Assembly (NCBI RefSeq): GCF_000497045.1
Contig: NW_015961959.1
Span: forward strand, 744,001 to 808,000
DNA: 64,000 nucleotides
Direction of reading: 5' to 3'
DNA from: Kalmanozyma brasiliensis GHG001
Taxonomy: Eukaryota; Basidiomycota; Ustilaginomycetes; Ustilaginales
Made by a program: the position numbers and the translations under genes. Below the pieces are notes generated by a model that saw only the letters and a list, made by a program, of their open reading frames with translations, was not told the DNA's origin and made no database searches. Below are positions 19,782 to 30,302 of this stretch, in pieces; the stretch's first letter is position 1, and every line of letters begins with the position of its first letter.

Positions 19782-21230
19782 CTATGGCGTTTGCGAGTCC
19801 CAAATGTGCAAAGACGAATCGTAGAACGAGCAACTGTATACTTTTCTGCCCTGTCCGTCTACGCCATCGTCTGAATCTCTCTGCCAGTCGCATCCGTATG
19901 CAAGCGACTCGTGCCCATCGAACCGGGTCACCACCTCGAACTCCTTCCCTCGCAACGCCGCTCCTCCCGCTCCATCCTCACCCAATTCGTCCAGCCGGAG
20001 CACCTTGAAACCGTCATGCATGCATCCGACCAACAGAACGCTAGGATCGACCGGATGCCACTTGACCCTCCACACCCCGCCTCCGACGACGGTCTCGCTG
20101 AGCGCCCTCGTCGGCATCCTCGCATCCCAAAGTCTCAGCTTGCCATCATAACTCCCTACGGCCCAGATGTGCTGATGCAGATGGTGCGATTGCAGACTCG
20201 TTACGCCGCCGTCGAAGGGCTTGGTGCAGGCGAATGTCGGGTGGGGAACGGTCGACGGCGCTACCGGCGAGCGCATATCCCAGCCTTTGAGAGTAAGGTC
20301 GTCGCCGCCGGACCAGACGGTGGTGGGTGTGAAACAGTCGAATGCGGCGATCCACGCTTCGAAGTCGTGTGCGGACCAGGTGGTGAGTCCGCGCGGTTTG
20401 TTGGGGCGGTCGGCATTGAGAGCAGCGTGCGCCGCGAGTAGGGTCGCGTCGCGCTCGTCTGCGCTGCTGCGGTCCCAGTCGTCATCGCTCTCCGAAGCGT
20501 CGTCGTTGGACGAAGCTGGCTTGTGTATTGATGTTTGTGCCAGGTCCGACGTTACTTCGTCTACAGAGACGGTCGACAGCGCAGCTTCGACGCTCGGCAA
20601 GTAGGCCAGCGACCCGTCGCTTTGAGACACGATCATGGATGTGTCCGTAGCGAGATTCGACATGTTGTAGCCGCCAGCATGACCTCCGGTGCGGTCCGAA
20701 AAGTCGAGACTCAAACAGAGCGCATTGCGATCGTTGAACTGCAGCTCGCCGATCGAATGCAGTCTCGACGACGATCCGTCCCCTTGCAAGCGATGTAACG
20801 TGATGTGGCCTTTTGCGTTCGCTACGCCCAGCATCCGTCTTACACCCGACCCAGCCTGGGTGAGCGACCACTTCATGTCCAGGATGGCGGGCGTTTCGAT
20901 CACGTCCACCTTGTCGCACTCGACCTTTCCTTCGTTCGTTGCGCTGGAGGCGTAGTACAGGCTGCACGTTCCACGCCTTGTGTACGCCGGACTCGCAGAG
21001 GTGCTCCCGTCTGTATCGTCGCCATCGTCGCTGTGGTCGTTGTTCTCGTCGTTGTCATCGGTCCGCGCAGGCCGGGTGGAGGAAGAGGACGAGGATTGCG
21101 CCTGATCCTGCTCGTGCTTATCCACCTGGTACGTGGCCAGGGCGAAGAGCCCGCTGCAGCCAGGCACTGACTCGACCGAGTCCGCGCATAGACCGGTCGA
21201 GGTCGAGAAGAGGGATGCAGCCCCCGCCAT
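19782..21230 (-). CDS. DPH7: Diphthine methyltransferase, DPH7/WDR85-like
   Basis: The 482-residue WD40 protein matches Dph7, which demethylates methylated diphthine on elongation factor 2 before the final amidation to diphthamide. Diagnostic segments are WSAHDFEAWIAAFD, VWSGGDDLTLKGWDMR, HIWAVGSYDGKLRLWDAR, GGGVWRVKWHP and FYDSSLHIWDSQTP. An early segment, AILDMKWS, and the SLDFSDRTGG motif fit the N-terminal blades. Two low-complexity inserts (Ser/Asp/Asn-rich near residue 50 and Ser/Asp-rich near 250) lengthen it compared with other species. The gene converges on the CDT2-like gene with 181 bases between stops and includes no intron. Confidence 0.87.
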   Translation of the reverse strand: MAGAASLFSTSTGLCADSVESVPGCSGLFALATYQVDKHEQDQAQSSSSSSTRPARTDDNDENNDHSDDGDDTDGSTSASPAYTRRGTCSLYYASSATNEGKVECDKVDVIETPAILDMKWSLTQAGSGVRRMLGVANAKGHITLHRLQGDGSSSRLHSIGELQFNDRNALCLSLDFSDRTGGHAGGYNMSNLATDTSMIVSQSDGSLAYLPSVEAALSTVSVDEVTSDLAQTSIHKPASSNDDASESDDDWDRSSADERDATLLAAHAALNADRPNKPRGLTTWSAHDFEAWIAAFDCFTPTTVWSGGDDLTLKGWDMRSPVAPSTVPHPTFACTKPFDGGVTSLQSHHLHQHIWAVGSYDGKLRLWDARMPTRALSETVVGGGVWRVKWHPVDPSVLLVGCMHDGFKVLRLDELGEDGAGGAALRGKEFEVVTRFDGHESLAYGCDWQRDSDDGVDGQGRKVYSCSFYDSSLHIWDSQTP

Positions 21231-21481
21231 GCTGGTCTAAACGGTCTCCTTGAGAGACAGCAGTGATGGAGAAGTCAAGAAGCAGTTGCAAGGTGTCCAA
21301 AAAAACCGGCAAGGTGGACGCCGCGATTTTCGCCGAGACAATAATTTCATCTTTCCAAAAGTCAAGCTTGAAAAGAAGGTCGAGAAAAACAGGTTAAGGC
21401 TCTATCACGGCACACACACTGTGAACGTCTTGATGGTGATGTGAAACGGATGTGGTATATCATCGGCGAACGCTGCTGCGC

Positions 21482-23266
21482 CTAGCTCATGACAAGTCCG
21501 ATCTCCTTGCTGATGCCACTGCGGATCCATCCTTCGACAAACGCCTGTCCCGTAAACAGCAGCACCGAAAGCGTCCAAGCTATGGACACGTACCTGTCGT
21601 ACCACATGCTGTAGTATTTCCCATCTGCACTCTTGCTCTTCCTGTACTTCTCCACGTACTTCGCGACCGCACCCTCGATGACGACAGCAACGCCGTTGAG
21701 GAAGAAGAAGCTGAACTCGCCCGCACCCGAGATGGGCGGAACAAATTGCAGCGGGCTCAACCTGAACCACCCCGTCCCAGCTAGCGAGGGCAAGTTCCTC
21801 AGCTCGTGACCCATGCCTTTAGCGTGATTCCTGTCGAGCCAGATGTTCGTGACGGGGACAGCAATCCTTCCACCGAGCGCGGCGCGTTCCGACACGGCGT
21901 GGATGATTCCTGAAGCCGTAAATGCGCCGAGAACCTTGGCCCAGTCCGCACGACCGCGCTCGAGAGCACGCATCGGGTCCGGATGGTACGAGGGCCAGAT
22001 CTCCCTCCTTGCCTGTTTGCGTTTCGGGTCATTCAACTTGCCTTCCACGAGATCTTGCAGCAGGTAGGCGACGTAGGTAAACGGCAGGATGCCGTACACT
22101 CCGAAAGGGCGACCGAAGAGTCGGTGCCAGGCATAGCTCCAGAATCGCCTCACCGTGGTGGCCTGCGTGAATCCGGCCGGGTTGAGCAGGGGGAAGAAAT
22201 CGACGTTGCGCAGCGAGAGCTGCTCGTGCTGCTGCGTTCGCGCTTGGAACGCTGCAGGCGACTCGTCCTCGGTTTCCGTCTCTGCTTCCGACTCTTCTCC
22301 TTTGCCGCTGCGAAGAGCGCCGACGCGACCCCCTTTGTTGGCCTGCTTAAGCGCCTTCGGCTGAAGGTGCGAAGCGGGACCACTTGCATCGTGCAGGATC
22401 GGCAGCGCAACCGCACTCGTCAGCGTATACCCAAAGTCAAACATCGTATAGAGCGAAATCCCCGTCGCTGCGACGAAAAGCACCCTCCTCACCGGGTCCA
22501 GATCCAAAATGCTCGGGCTGACCGCCGACATGTGCTTGGGGTGCATATGGTGAATGATCCAAGTACACCCGACGAGGATGGGAAAGAGTTTGAAGAAGGC
22601 TCTACGCAGCTGGGCCGAGCTGGGTGGTTGCCAGGGGTGCGAGTCATGACGCACATCAGCCGAAGCAAAGTCCCACCCGATGCCGCGCATGCTGATCATC
22701 AGGTCGAGCGCCCACCATGCGCGTTCGAACGAGAGGACTTGTTTGGGAAGCGGTTCGGTCTTCCACTCTTCGTTCTTGGCTGCGCTATAGGGGTGCGTGA
22801 TGTTCGCCCGCTTACCCTCAGGAGTTTTGGAGGAGGTGGCGATGAAGATGCGACGGGGAATGCGCGGGTAGGAGAGGAAGAAAACGTCGAGCACGCGAGA
22901 GGCACCGTAGAAGCCGACGAGCCCGAGCTGGTAGGTCAGCACCGCGCTGCCGGGGTAGTAGTACTTGAAGGGGAGCGAGGCGAAGGTGTAGACGGAGATG
23001 GCGGCGAGGACTGTCCTAGCAGCCGATGCTGCTCGTCGAATCGTCACGGAGAAGCTCTTCGAAGACAGCGGCGGCAACAGGAAGAGCGCCATGTAGTAGG
23101 TCAATGGTGGGACAACGGCTGCCCAGATAGGCAGTGGCCTTGACGTCGGGCTTGGGACGAAAAGGTGGTGTGTAGCATGGCTGGTGTATGCCGACATCTC
23201 TCTGGTCGCTCCTGAGGTCCAGCCGAAGAGTCGTGAGATGGTGTCTGGCACGAAGCGGTCAACCAT
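21482..23266 (-). CDS. Membrane-bound acyltransferase, wax-synthase domain family
   Basis: The 594-residue polytopic protein has about eight hydrophobic segments. Its C-terminal half contains FWSYAWHRLFGRPFGVYG, matching the wax-synthase-like acyltransferase domain, and GAFTASGIIHAVSERA, in which the histidine is the likely catalytic one. The central soluble stretch holds an acidic/Ser linker (SGKGEESEAETETEDE). In fungi this family includes long-chain acyl transferases and many proteins of unknown substrate, including members of secondary-metabolite clusters, but no such cluster surrounds this gene. The substrate is unknown. It is head-to-tail with the DPH7-like gene and diverges from DBP3. 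Confidence 0.83.
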   Translation of the reverse strand: MVDRFVPDTISRLFGWTSGATREMSAYTSHATHHLFVPSPTSRPLPIWAAVVPPLTYYMALFLLPPLSSKSFSVTIRRAASAARTVLAAISVYTFASLPFKYYYPGSAVLTYQLGLVGFYGASRVLDVFFLSYPRIPRRIFIATSSKTPEGKRANITHPYSAAKNEEWKTEPLPKQVLSFERAWWALDLMISMRGIGWDFASADVRHDSHPWQPPSSAQLRRAFFKLFPILVGCTWIIHHMHPKHMSAVSPSILDLDPVRRVLFVAATGISLYTMFDFGYTLTSAVALPILHDASGPASHLQPKALKQANKGGRVGALRSGKGEESEAETETEDESPAAFQARTQQHEQLSLRNVDFFPLLNPAGFTQATTVRRFWSYAWHRLFGRPFGVYGILPFTYVAYLLQDLVEGKLNDPKRKQARREIWPSYHPDPMRALERGRADWAKVLGAFTASGIIHAVSERAALGGRIAVPVTNIWLDRNHAKGMGHELRNLPSLAGTGWFRLSPLQFVPPISGAGEFSFFFLNGVAVVIEGAVAKYVEKYRKSKSADGKYYSMWYDRYVSIAWTLSVLLFTGQAFVEGWIRSGISKEIGLVMS

Positions 23267-23906
23267 CTTGGGAGACGAGACCTATATACGAGGACCTGAC
23301 CTCGGAAGCAACGAGGCGAGAAGATTGACCGATCAAGGGTCGAGATCCAGACCGTTTGCTGAGCAAAGAAGCTTCAAGGTGAGCAGGCGAGGGAGCAAGG
23401 TCGGACGCGGTGCTGTTCCGAGAGGAGCGGACTTCAAGAACGGACGGACGCCGTCTGACACACTTGACACTCACGACCAGACCAGAGGATCTCTGAGACC
23501 GCACGCCGTGGAGGATGCAGCCTCATTGCAAACAACTTGGCGAGTTGCAGCAGCGGAGAGCGAAAGGCGCAGCTCCGAATGGGATAAGCTCAAACCGAAA
23601 CTGCCTCATTTCGGAAGGCTGTCTTCATTCAGCTGACCAGTTCATACCTGTCAAACCAAGGCGTTGAGGGGTGCAAGGATCGGATCGCCTAAGCGAAGTA
23701 TGACGTCCTGCCAATCTTGACACCATCTCCGATTCCACTTGTCCCGATCTGAGCCCGTATCGGCAGAGGGTCCAAAAACTTTGTCCGCCAAAAAAAGGTT
23801 GGAAATTTTGCCATTTCTTCTGAAGACGCAGCTCAAATTCGCTAGACACGACAGACGGCACACCTTGTCATCCCCCACATCTACTCGTCCCACAGATATA
23901 CACACA
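23267..23906. other. Divergent promoter between acyltransferase and DBP3
   Basis: These 640 bases hold two upstream regions. The DBP3 frame is open up to 23739, but that part lacks helicase-like features and includes the leader. No other gene is seen. Confidence 0.5.
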
Positions 23907-25661
23907 ATGACGACAAGTACAACGGAAAAGGCGCTCGAAGACCGCGCCAAGTCGCTTCACAAGAAGGAGAAGAAGGCTGCCGCCAAAGCCGCCGCCGCCG
24001 CTGCAGCTGCCGGTGCCTCGGCCTCGACCAGCCTCGAAGGCTCGCCTTCCCCCGCTTCGCCTCCCAAGAAGGAAAAGAAGGACAAGAAAGACAAGAAGAG
24101 ATCCGCAGATGATGGTGACATCTCCGTAGTGGACGACGAGAAGGCGGCCAAGAAGCGCAGGAAGGAGGAAAAGAAGGCCAAGAAAGCGGCGGCCAAGGCG
24201 AGCGCTGCGACCTCGATCGAGTCGACGCCTGCCGCCACCCCTGCTCCTGTTGCTTCGACATCCGCAGCATCCTTCACGCCGACCAACCCTGCCGCGGCAC
24301 GAGCGTTCCTCGAGACGAACAACATCACCATCGAGGCACCTGAGGAGTCAAATGAGCGCCCGCCGCTGCCCATGGTCGACTTCCGCGAGCTGGAGGGAAA
24401 GATCGATGCGGCCGTCAAGAAGACGCTCGATGCACAAGGTTTCACCACTCCGACACCTATTCAGGCTTGCTGCTGGCCTGTACTGCTGCAGAACAAGGAT
24501 GTGGTCGGTATCGCAGAGACGGGGTCAGGAAAGACATTCGCATTCGGTCTGCCGGCGCTGCAACATCTGGTGACCAAGCACAAGGTGCTCAAGGGCGACA
24601 AGAAGAAGAGCAAGGGCGCACAGGTCAATGTGCTCGTGGTCGCACCGACGCGAGAGCTGGCGATCCAGACCGAGGAGAACATGGCCAAGCTGGGCAAGTC
24701 GATGGGTATTGGTATGATTTGCCTGTACGGAGGTGTCTCGAAGCAGGAGCAGGTGCGACTGCTCAACCAGACGCCCACGGTGCGCATCGTGGTCGGCACA
24801 CCTGGTCGTGTTCTCGATATGGCGAGGGACGGCTCGCTGGATCTCTCGGGCGTCTCTTTCCTGGTACTGGACGAGGCGGATCGAATGCTCGACAAAGGCT
24901 TCGAGCCCGACATTCGTGCCATTATCGGCATGTGCAAGTCGCGCGAGGAGGGCCGTCACACATCCATGTTCTCGGCGACATGGCCACCTGCGGTTCGCGG
25001 TCTCGCCGAGTCATTCATGAACGGTCCTGTCCGCGTTACTGTTGGTTCCGATGAGCTCTCTGCCAACCGTCGTGTCCATCAGACGGTCGAGGTTCTCGCC
25101 GATGGCTATGCTAAGGAGCGCCGACTCAACGACTTCCTGCGCTCCGTCAACGCCCAGCGCTCCAAGGACAAGATCCTCATCTTTGCGCTGTACAAGAAGG
25201 AAGCGCAGCGTATCGAGCAGACGCTCCGTCGTGGTGGCTTCTCCGTCTCCGGTATCCACGGTGACCTGGGCCAGAACGAACGCATCGCCTCTTTGGAACG
25301 ATTCAAGACGGCCGAAACCCCTTTGCTCGTCGCCACCGATGTCGCCGCCCGCGGTCTCGACATCCCCAATGTCGAGCACGTTATCAACTACACCTTTCCA
25401 CTCACCATCGAGGACTACGTCCACCGCATCGGCCGAACCGGTCGTGGCGGTAAGACGGGCAAGAGTCTCACGTTCTTTACCGAGATGGACAAGGCGCATG
25501 CGGGCGAGCTGATCCGGGTGCTCAAGGACGCCGATCAGAAGGTGCCCGACGAGCTCACCAAGTTCCCCACCACCATCAAGAAGAAGACTCACTCGAGCTA
25601 CGGTGATCACTTCAAGGAGCTCGTGCCTGGCAAGGCCAAGAAGATTACTTTCGACGATTAG
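23907..25661 (+). CDS. DBP3: DEAD-box ATP-dependent RNA helicase DBP3
   Basis: The 584-residue nucleolar helicase is expected to act in 60S ribosomal-subunit assembly, in processing of pre-rRNA in ITS1. The first ~130 residues are a Lys/Ala-rich tail with KKEKK-type basic blocks, typical of Dbp3. The core motifs are in order: PTPIQACCWP (Q motif, 182-191), AETGSGKT (motif I, 203-210), PTREL (247-251), TPGR (298-301), DEAD (322-325), SAT (356-358), then ARGLD and HRIGRTGR near the C-terminus. Eukaryotic Dbp3 has the same unusual cysteine-containing Q-motif neighbour. I chose the start at 23907 because the tail begins there; the frame runs upstream without conserved sequence. It is a single exon. 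Confidence 0.95.
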   Translation: MTTSTTEKALEDRAKSLHKKEKKAAAKAAAAAAAAGASASTSLEGSPSPASPPKKEKKDKKDKKRSADDGDISVVDDEKAAKKRRKEEKKAKKAAAKASAATSIESTPAATPAPVASTSAASFTPTNPAAARAFLETNNITIEAPEESNERPPLPMVDFRELEGKIDAAVKKTLDAQGFTTPTPIQACCWPVLLQNKDVVGIAETGSGKTFAFGLPALQHLVTKHKVLKGDKKKSKGAQVNVLVVAPTRELAIQTEENMAKLGKSMGIGMICLYGGVSKQEQVRLLNQTPTVRIVVGTPGRVLDMARDGSLDLSGVSFLVLDEADRMLDKGFEPDIRAIIGMCKSREEGRHTSMFSATWPPAVRGLAESFMNGPVRVTVGSDELSANRRVHQTVEVLADGYAKERRLNDFLRSVNAQRSKDKILIFALYKKEAQRIEQTLRRGGFSVSGIHGDLGQNERIASLERFKTAETPLLVATDVAARGLDIPNVEHVINYTFPLTIEDYVHRIGRTGRGGKTGKSLTFFTEMDKAHAGELIRVLKDADQKVPDELTKFPTTIKKKTHSSYGDHFKELVPGKAKKITFDD

Positions 25662-26212
25662 ATGCTCAGCACGTTTAGGACCATTTGATTGTCATTCAAG
25701 TCCAGATGGTCGAGTTTGTCGTGCTGAGCCTGTCAGCGATGAGATCTGAGGTGAGGCTGGAGGGTCTTGATCATGATCGATAGAGGTGTTGCACATGCTT
25801 TGAGCCAAGGTCGTTGACTTCATGACAGAGAGGGTTGTCGTAGGCGGTTGTGGAGGTTGTGATGTGATATGACGCGCTTCCTTCGTTGCACAAAGGCGGA
25901 CAAGCGAGGAGGACCCTGAATCAGCATCATCTTTGCGCTGCAGAAGCACGTTTGACAGGTCGGCCAATTTCTCATGCATGCCGGCTTAGCGTAAGGCGAG
26001 CCCCAATCTGCCGGGGTCCATCGCAATCGGTCGAGTTGTTCGACCGGGTCGTGTTTCTTCTTGTTGGTCGCCGTGCTGGAAGATACACAAGCTTGACTTC
26101 GTATTACTGCTTTCCGACACACAACCATAAAGCAGCATCAATTTTGCCCTGTCCGCGACGTAGAAGCGACCAGACTGCGAGTACAGCATCCATCACCTCA
26201 TCACAAATCAAT
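25662..26212. other. Intergenic region between DBP3 and SDR gene
   Basis: These 551 bases contain the DBP3 3' flank and the SDR promoter. Only short overlapping frames without domains are present. Confidence 0.5.
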
Positions 26213-27123
26213 ATGGCTCCCAACGTCGCCATCATCCAAGGCACCGGTAGTGGTAAGTTTCGTCGCCTAGTGATCCATCGTCGCCACAGGCCATATGAGT
26301 CTGACCTCGATCTCCATCTCGCACTCTGGCAGGTATCGGTGCTCAAATCGCCCGTCAATATCTCTCGCGCACCTCACTGCAGGTCGTCGCTCTCTCCCGC
26401 GATGCATCTCGAGCCAAGAACGCGATCCTCTCCGATTCCTCCGACCTCGACTCCTCCCGCCTGCACACCATCTCCCTCGACATCACCTCCGAAGACTCCT
26501 ACGCATCCGCCGCCTCCGAGATCTCTTCCAAATACGGCAAATCGTGCCTCAAGACGCTGTGGAACATCAACGGCATCCTGCACGCCGAGAAGAACCTCTC
26601 CCAAATCTCGCTCGAGCAGGTGCACCAGATGTTTGCCGTCAACACTTTCTCCCATTTGCTGGGGTTCAAGCATTTCGTGCCCCTCATCCCGAGAGGGAGC
26701 GATGCGAAGGCGGTTCAGGAGGGAAAGGCGGAGAACCTCGCCGAGGGTGTGTTGCCCGGTGATCTGAGCGTGATCGCTAGTCTGAGTGCCAAGGTGGGAA
26801 GTATCGGAGATAATCAGAAGGGTGGATGGTACAGTTATAGGGCTAGCAAGGCCGCGTTGAACCAGCTGATCAAGACGCTGAGTAAGGAGCTCGAGTTGAG
26901 GTCGGTACCCGCCATTTCGGTGGGCTTGCACCCAGGCACCGTCAGGAGCAACCTCAGTAAGGACTTCACCGGCGGTGAGGGCAGCGACAAGCCGCTGGAC
27001 AGGAGCAAGGGCCAGTTCGAGGCCAGCGAGGCAGCAAAGAATCTGGTGGACGTCGTAAGTGGGCTCAAGAAGGCCGACAATGGCAGCTTCAGGGACTACA
27101 AGAACGACATCATCCCTTGGTAG
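26213..27123 (+). CDS. Short-chain dehydrogenase/reductase (SDR)
   Basis: The gene has two exons, 26213-26252 and 26333-27123, joined across an 80-base intron with a GTAAG donor and GCAG acceptor. The intron falls inside the nucleotide-binding motif, which becomes intact only after splicing: TGSGIG at residues 11-16. The spliced product has 276 residues. NINGILHA takes the place of the usual NNAG, and the catalytic YRASK has Tyr182 and Lys186. The conserved PGTVRSNLSKDF follows. The layout resembles C-factor/YDL114W-type oxidoreductases that use NAD(P)H, but the substrate is unknown. Confidence 0.88.
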
Positions 27124-27461
27124 ACGGATGTAAGCGGTTCGAGAAGAATGCTCAATATCAATGACTCTCGCATGACAAGAGCCATCACGACGAGAAAGTT
27201 GCACGGAAAAAGCCGACGCGAAGCGTTTGACGGGTCTGAACGATGCTATGAAGGACCGAGCCAGCACACAGCCCTCGAAATTGAAGACGCCACACATGTG
27301 CGAGGCTCAAAAGTAGCCGACGATGCCACCTCAGTCTGGCAGATCAGCCTGAGAGCCCGCGAAGAGCAGTCAAAGATAGTGATTGAAGTGAAGCCATCAC
27401 CTGGTATACGTATATGCAAAGTTCGAAAGCAGTATAGAAAAGCCTAATCCCACCAGGCCAG
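27124..27461. other. Convergent 3' intergenic region
   Basis: These 338 bases lie between the stops of the SDR and Rab4 genes. One 99-codon frame on the plus strand has no protein-like features. Nothing else is visible. Confidence 0.5.
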
Positions 27462-28193
27462 CTAACAGCATCCGTTCATCTTGCCCTCGAAGACCTCCTT
27501 GATCTTGATCGCCGCCCCAGCCCTCCTCTGCGGTCTCGGGTCCATATCTGCAAAGCTAAACCTGCTTCCGCTGCCGACCCTTCTCAACGCCCTATCGCCG
27601 TACGACACGCCCGAGCCGGCCTTCTCGGGGTCCAACTTGCCCGACTCGATGGCCAACAGGATGCTTCTCGCCGCGAGCGCGAATGGTGCTTCGACATTCT
27701 CGCCCGTCATCGAGCTGGTTTCCAAGAACAGCACGCCATTCTCATTGGCCCACTTGCTCGCCTCTAGATAGCCCACTTCCCTTTCGTCCTCGCCTCTGTC
27801 CGTCTTGTTGCCGACGAGCACGACGACCAGATCGGGGCTGGCTAGCGCCCTCGCATCCGTCAGCCAGCGGGAAAGCGGTTCGAAGGTGGATCGCTTTGTG
27901 ATGTCGTATACCAACAGTGCCCCCGCTGCCCCGCGGTAGTAGGACCGTGTGACGGAACGGAACCGCTCCTGCCCCGCCGTGTCCCAGAGTTGAAGCTTGA
28001 CAGACTTGTTGCCGATCTTGACGAGGCGACTGGAGAACTCGACCCCGATCGTGTGCGCTGATTGCTCCTTGAACTGGTTGTGGATGAAGTGGTGGAGGAG
28101 GCACGATTTGCCCGTGCCTGCTTCGCCGATGATGATGAATTTCAGCAGGAAGTCGTACGCCGCGGACATTTCGAGGGATGCGTGGTCGGCCAT
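27462..28193 (-). CDS. RAB4: Rab4-family small GTPase
   Basis: The 243-residue protein is a Rab GTPase for early-endosome recycling. Nucleotide-binding motifs are GEAGTGKS at 23-30, the switch I threonine T48 in HTIGVEF, DTAGQE from 71, NKTD at 129-132 and ETSS at 158-161. The segments [16 protein letters not shown] and [13 protein letters not shown], the switch I block and [18 protein letters not shown] closely follow Rab4. Two C-terminal cysteines provide the geranylgeranylation site. Compared with animal Rab4 it has a slightly longer hypervariable tail with several arginines. The frame extends 53 codons upstream without family similarity, so the ATG at 28193 is preferred. Nearby RVS167 also serves endocytic traffic, but the two are 30 kb apart. 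Confidence 0.93.
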   Translation of the reverse strand: MADHASLEMSAAYDFLLKFIIIGEAGTGKSCLLHHFIHNQFKEQSAHTIGVEFSSRLVKIGNKSVKLQLWDTAGQERFRSVTRSYYRGAAGALLVYDITKRSTFEPLSRWLTDARALASPDLVVVLVGNKTDRGEDEREVGYLEASKWANENGVLFLETSSMTGENVEAPFALAARSILLAIESGKLDPEKAGSGVSYGDRALRRVGSGSRFSFADMDPRPQRRAGAAIKIKEVFEGKMNGCC

Positions 28194-28882
28194 GTTTGCG
28201 GTATGAGCCTGTGAGGGATTGGGATAGTGAGTTCGACGGTGTACTTGGCCAGCGAGCTTTGGTGGCGGTGCGCGTGCGCAGGAAGGTGTCGCTTGCGCTG
28301 TGCGGACGGGTTCAAGTAGTCCCGGTCCGCTGTGTTCGGGAGTGTTAGGCAATGACTGGCGTTCAGAGAGAGGCCTGTGCCCGACCGTGTGTAGGAGCGA
28401 TCTGTGCAGGCCCTCGGCAGGCTCCTATGCAGTCGACAAGTTGAGTGGCAGATAGACTCTGACCTTTGGACGCCGTTCAGGATTGACGAATCGTGCTTTC
28501 GGTATGAGGCAGTAATGTAGACAGAATCGTATGTGGTGGTGGTACTTTCGACAGTCGTTCGTTGCGAAAGGTGGTGGACGCCGAGAAGGATGTCTTGAGG
28601 GCAAGGTGTTTGTGTGTGGAGTGGGGAGGTCGCTTACATGCGTGCGTGCAGGAGGTGCAGGGCCAAAAGATAACGCTGCGGAACTCGGTCAAGGGCGGTG
28701 CGTGAGAAAGGGCGCTGTGCTGCGCTGTGTTTCAACCGCGCGAGATGTCTGCAGTTCTGCAACTCGGATTTCTCGACTTGAGATCTTCTTTTTCAACGAG
28801 ATGGTCCTTGCATCTTGACAAGGCGTTCCACTCGGCTGCTCACTAGCAAGCCTCTAGACGGACCCGAAAGACCACCGCAACG
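28194..28882. other. Divergent promoter between Rab4 and GIR2
   Basis: These 689 bases contain both upstream regions, with several short frames and no domain. A 5' leader intron cannot be excluded. Confidence 0.5.
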
Positions 28883-29782
28883 ATGCCATCGCAAGAGGAG
28901 TACGAGGCGACGCTCGCGGAAGAGCTCGAGGTGCTCGAAAGTATCTACATCGACGAGCTCGAAAAGATCTCGACCGAGCAACTGCGCATTCGCATCGAGC
29001 CAGAAGAGGACGTACTCCCCCTGCTCTTCTCGATTGGCCTCGAACCAGGACAGACGCCAACAGAAAGCGTCGAAGAGGGCTCTCCATCACCCATCGTGCT
29101 TTCGCTTGATATTCAATACACTACCGAATACCCCGATGCGCCACCAAACATGTCCATTCGCGTCTTGCGCGATACCAAAGGCGTTCTTGGGCCAGCGACC
29201 GACGATGACGATGATGACTCCGAAGATGCAGCATGCTCAGATCGACCCGCTGTAACAGAGCTGCAAGCAGGACTCGATGAAGTAGCGCAAGAATCGCTCG
29301 GCATGGCCATGGTCTTCACGCTAGCCTCCCATCTTCGTGAAAGTGTCACCACACTCATCCAGCAACGCGTACAAGAGATCGAATCGGCAGCAAGCGCAAA
29401 GCGCGAAGCAGAGATCGAGGCCGAAGCCGAGAAATTCCGCGGCACCGCAGTCACACCCGAGAAGTTCGCCGAGTGGAGGGTCAAGTTCTTGCAAGAGATG
29501 GCCGAGAAGGACAAGAAGGAGGAGGATGCAAAGCTGTTGAAGCTGTCTGCGAGAGAGAGGGAAGAGTACAAGAAGAGCAAGGTCAAGCCAAGTGGCAAGC
29601 AGCTCTTCGAGAAGGGCGGAACACTGGATGATGACGACGCTGCCGAGGAAGGTGCACAGGAGGTGGACTGGAGCTTGTATACGAGGGAACAGAGAGAGAA
29701 GGAGAGGAGAGAGCAGGAGGAGCAAGACGAGCTCCGGAGTCGGACCGATGGGCTCGCCTTTGACGACGATGACGATGCGTGA
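28883..29782 (+). CDS. GIR2: RWD-domain protein, GIR2/RWDD1-like
   Basis: The 299-residue acidic protein begins with an RWD domain (about residues 5-155). Its signature includes EELEVLESIYIDEL and a YPDAPPNMSI stretch matching the YPxxxP motif. An acidic Asp-rich insert lies near residues 107-116. The C-terminal half is a charged coiled coil (RVKFLQEMAEKDKKEE), with FRGTAVTPEKFAEW typical of Gir2/RWDD1. In yeast, Gir2 binds Gcn1 and the DRG-type GTPase Rbg2 and modulates the response to amino-acid starvation. The function here is inferred from family resemblance. It ends in DDDDDA. Confidence 0.88.
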   Translation: MPSQEEYEATLAEELEVLESIYIDELEKISTEQLRIRIEPEEDVLPLLFSIGLEPGQTPTESVEEGSPSPIVLSLDIQYTTEYPDAPPNMSIRVLRDTKGVLGPATDDDDDDSEDAACSDRPAVTELQAGLDEVAQESLGMAMVFTLASHLRESVTTLIQQRVQEIESAASAKREAEIEAEAEKFRGTAVTPEKFAEWRVKFLQEMAEKDKKEEDAKLLKLSAREREEYKKSKVKPSGKQLFEKGGTLDDDDAAEEGAQEVDWSLYTREQREKERREQEEQDELRSRTDGLAFDDDDDA

Positions 29783-30302
29783 TGGCGCACTGCTGCACTG
29801 CTTTCCGTAGGGGATCTCACGCCTTTGTATAGAGCTGCCGCTCAGTCTCACATCACAACCTGTACTACTATGCATTACTCGCAACGACACTCGTAACCCA
29901 CCTTATTGAACAGTCATGTGGTGTGCAAATCGAGCTTCTTCATTGACAACGCCGGGACCGACAGCCGTCTGCAGTCTCTCCTATGTCGCACAGGCTGGCA
30001 TGAGCATCAAGACTTGACTGGTACCGGCGGCCTCGGCTACCGTCGTCTTGACTCGCTGCTGCCGGTCTTGGAACGCGCTTCTTTGCAATTCTCAGCCCAT
30101 TTTGGGATCGACGCCGCGTCGCTGTTGGACCCTCTTTCGACGCTTCCTTCCCCCGCACTTGCCACTCTTTCACATCCCCTTCCGACAACCATCCTCGACC
30201 CTCGAAAGACGCGACCGCCGGCGTTCGCATCTCTCTTCATCTCTTCGTCCATCCGTCGCCCTTTCTTGCTCCATCTACTAGACTCGCTCCGATTCAGACG
30301 AG
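29783..30302. other. Intergenic region before the PAQR fusion gene
   Basis: These 520 bases hold the GIR2 3' flank and the promoter of the next plus-strand gene, with a CT-rich leader from about 30130 to 30300. The open frames are not protein-like. Confidence 0.5.

Noticed and set aside
21983..23143. Plus-strand frame of 386 codons across the acyltransferase gene
   Set aside because: It is antisense to a gene with clear wax-synthase motifs and has no recognisable features.
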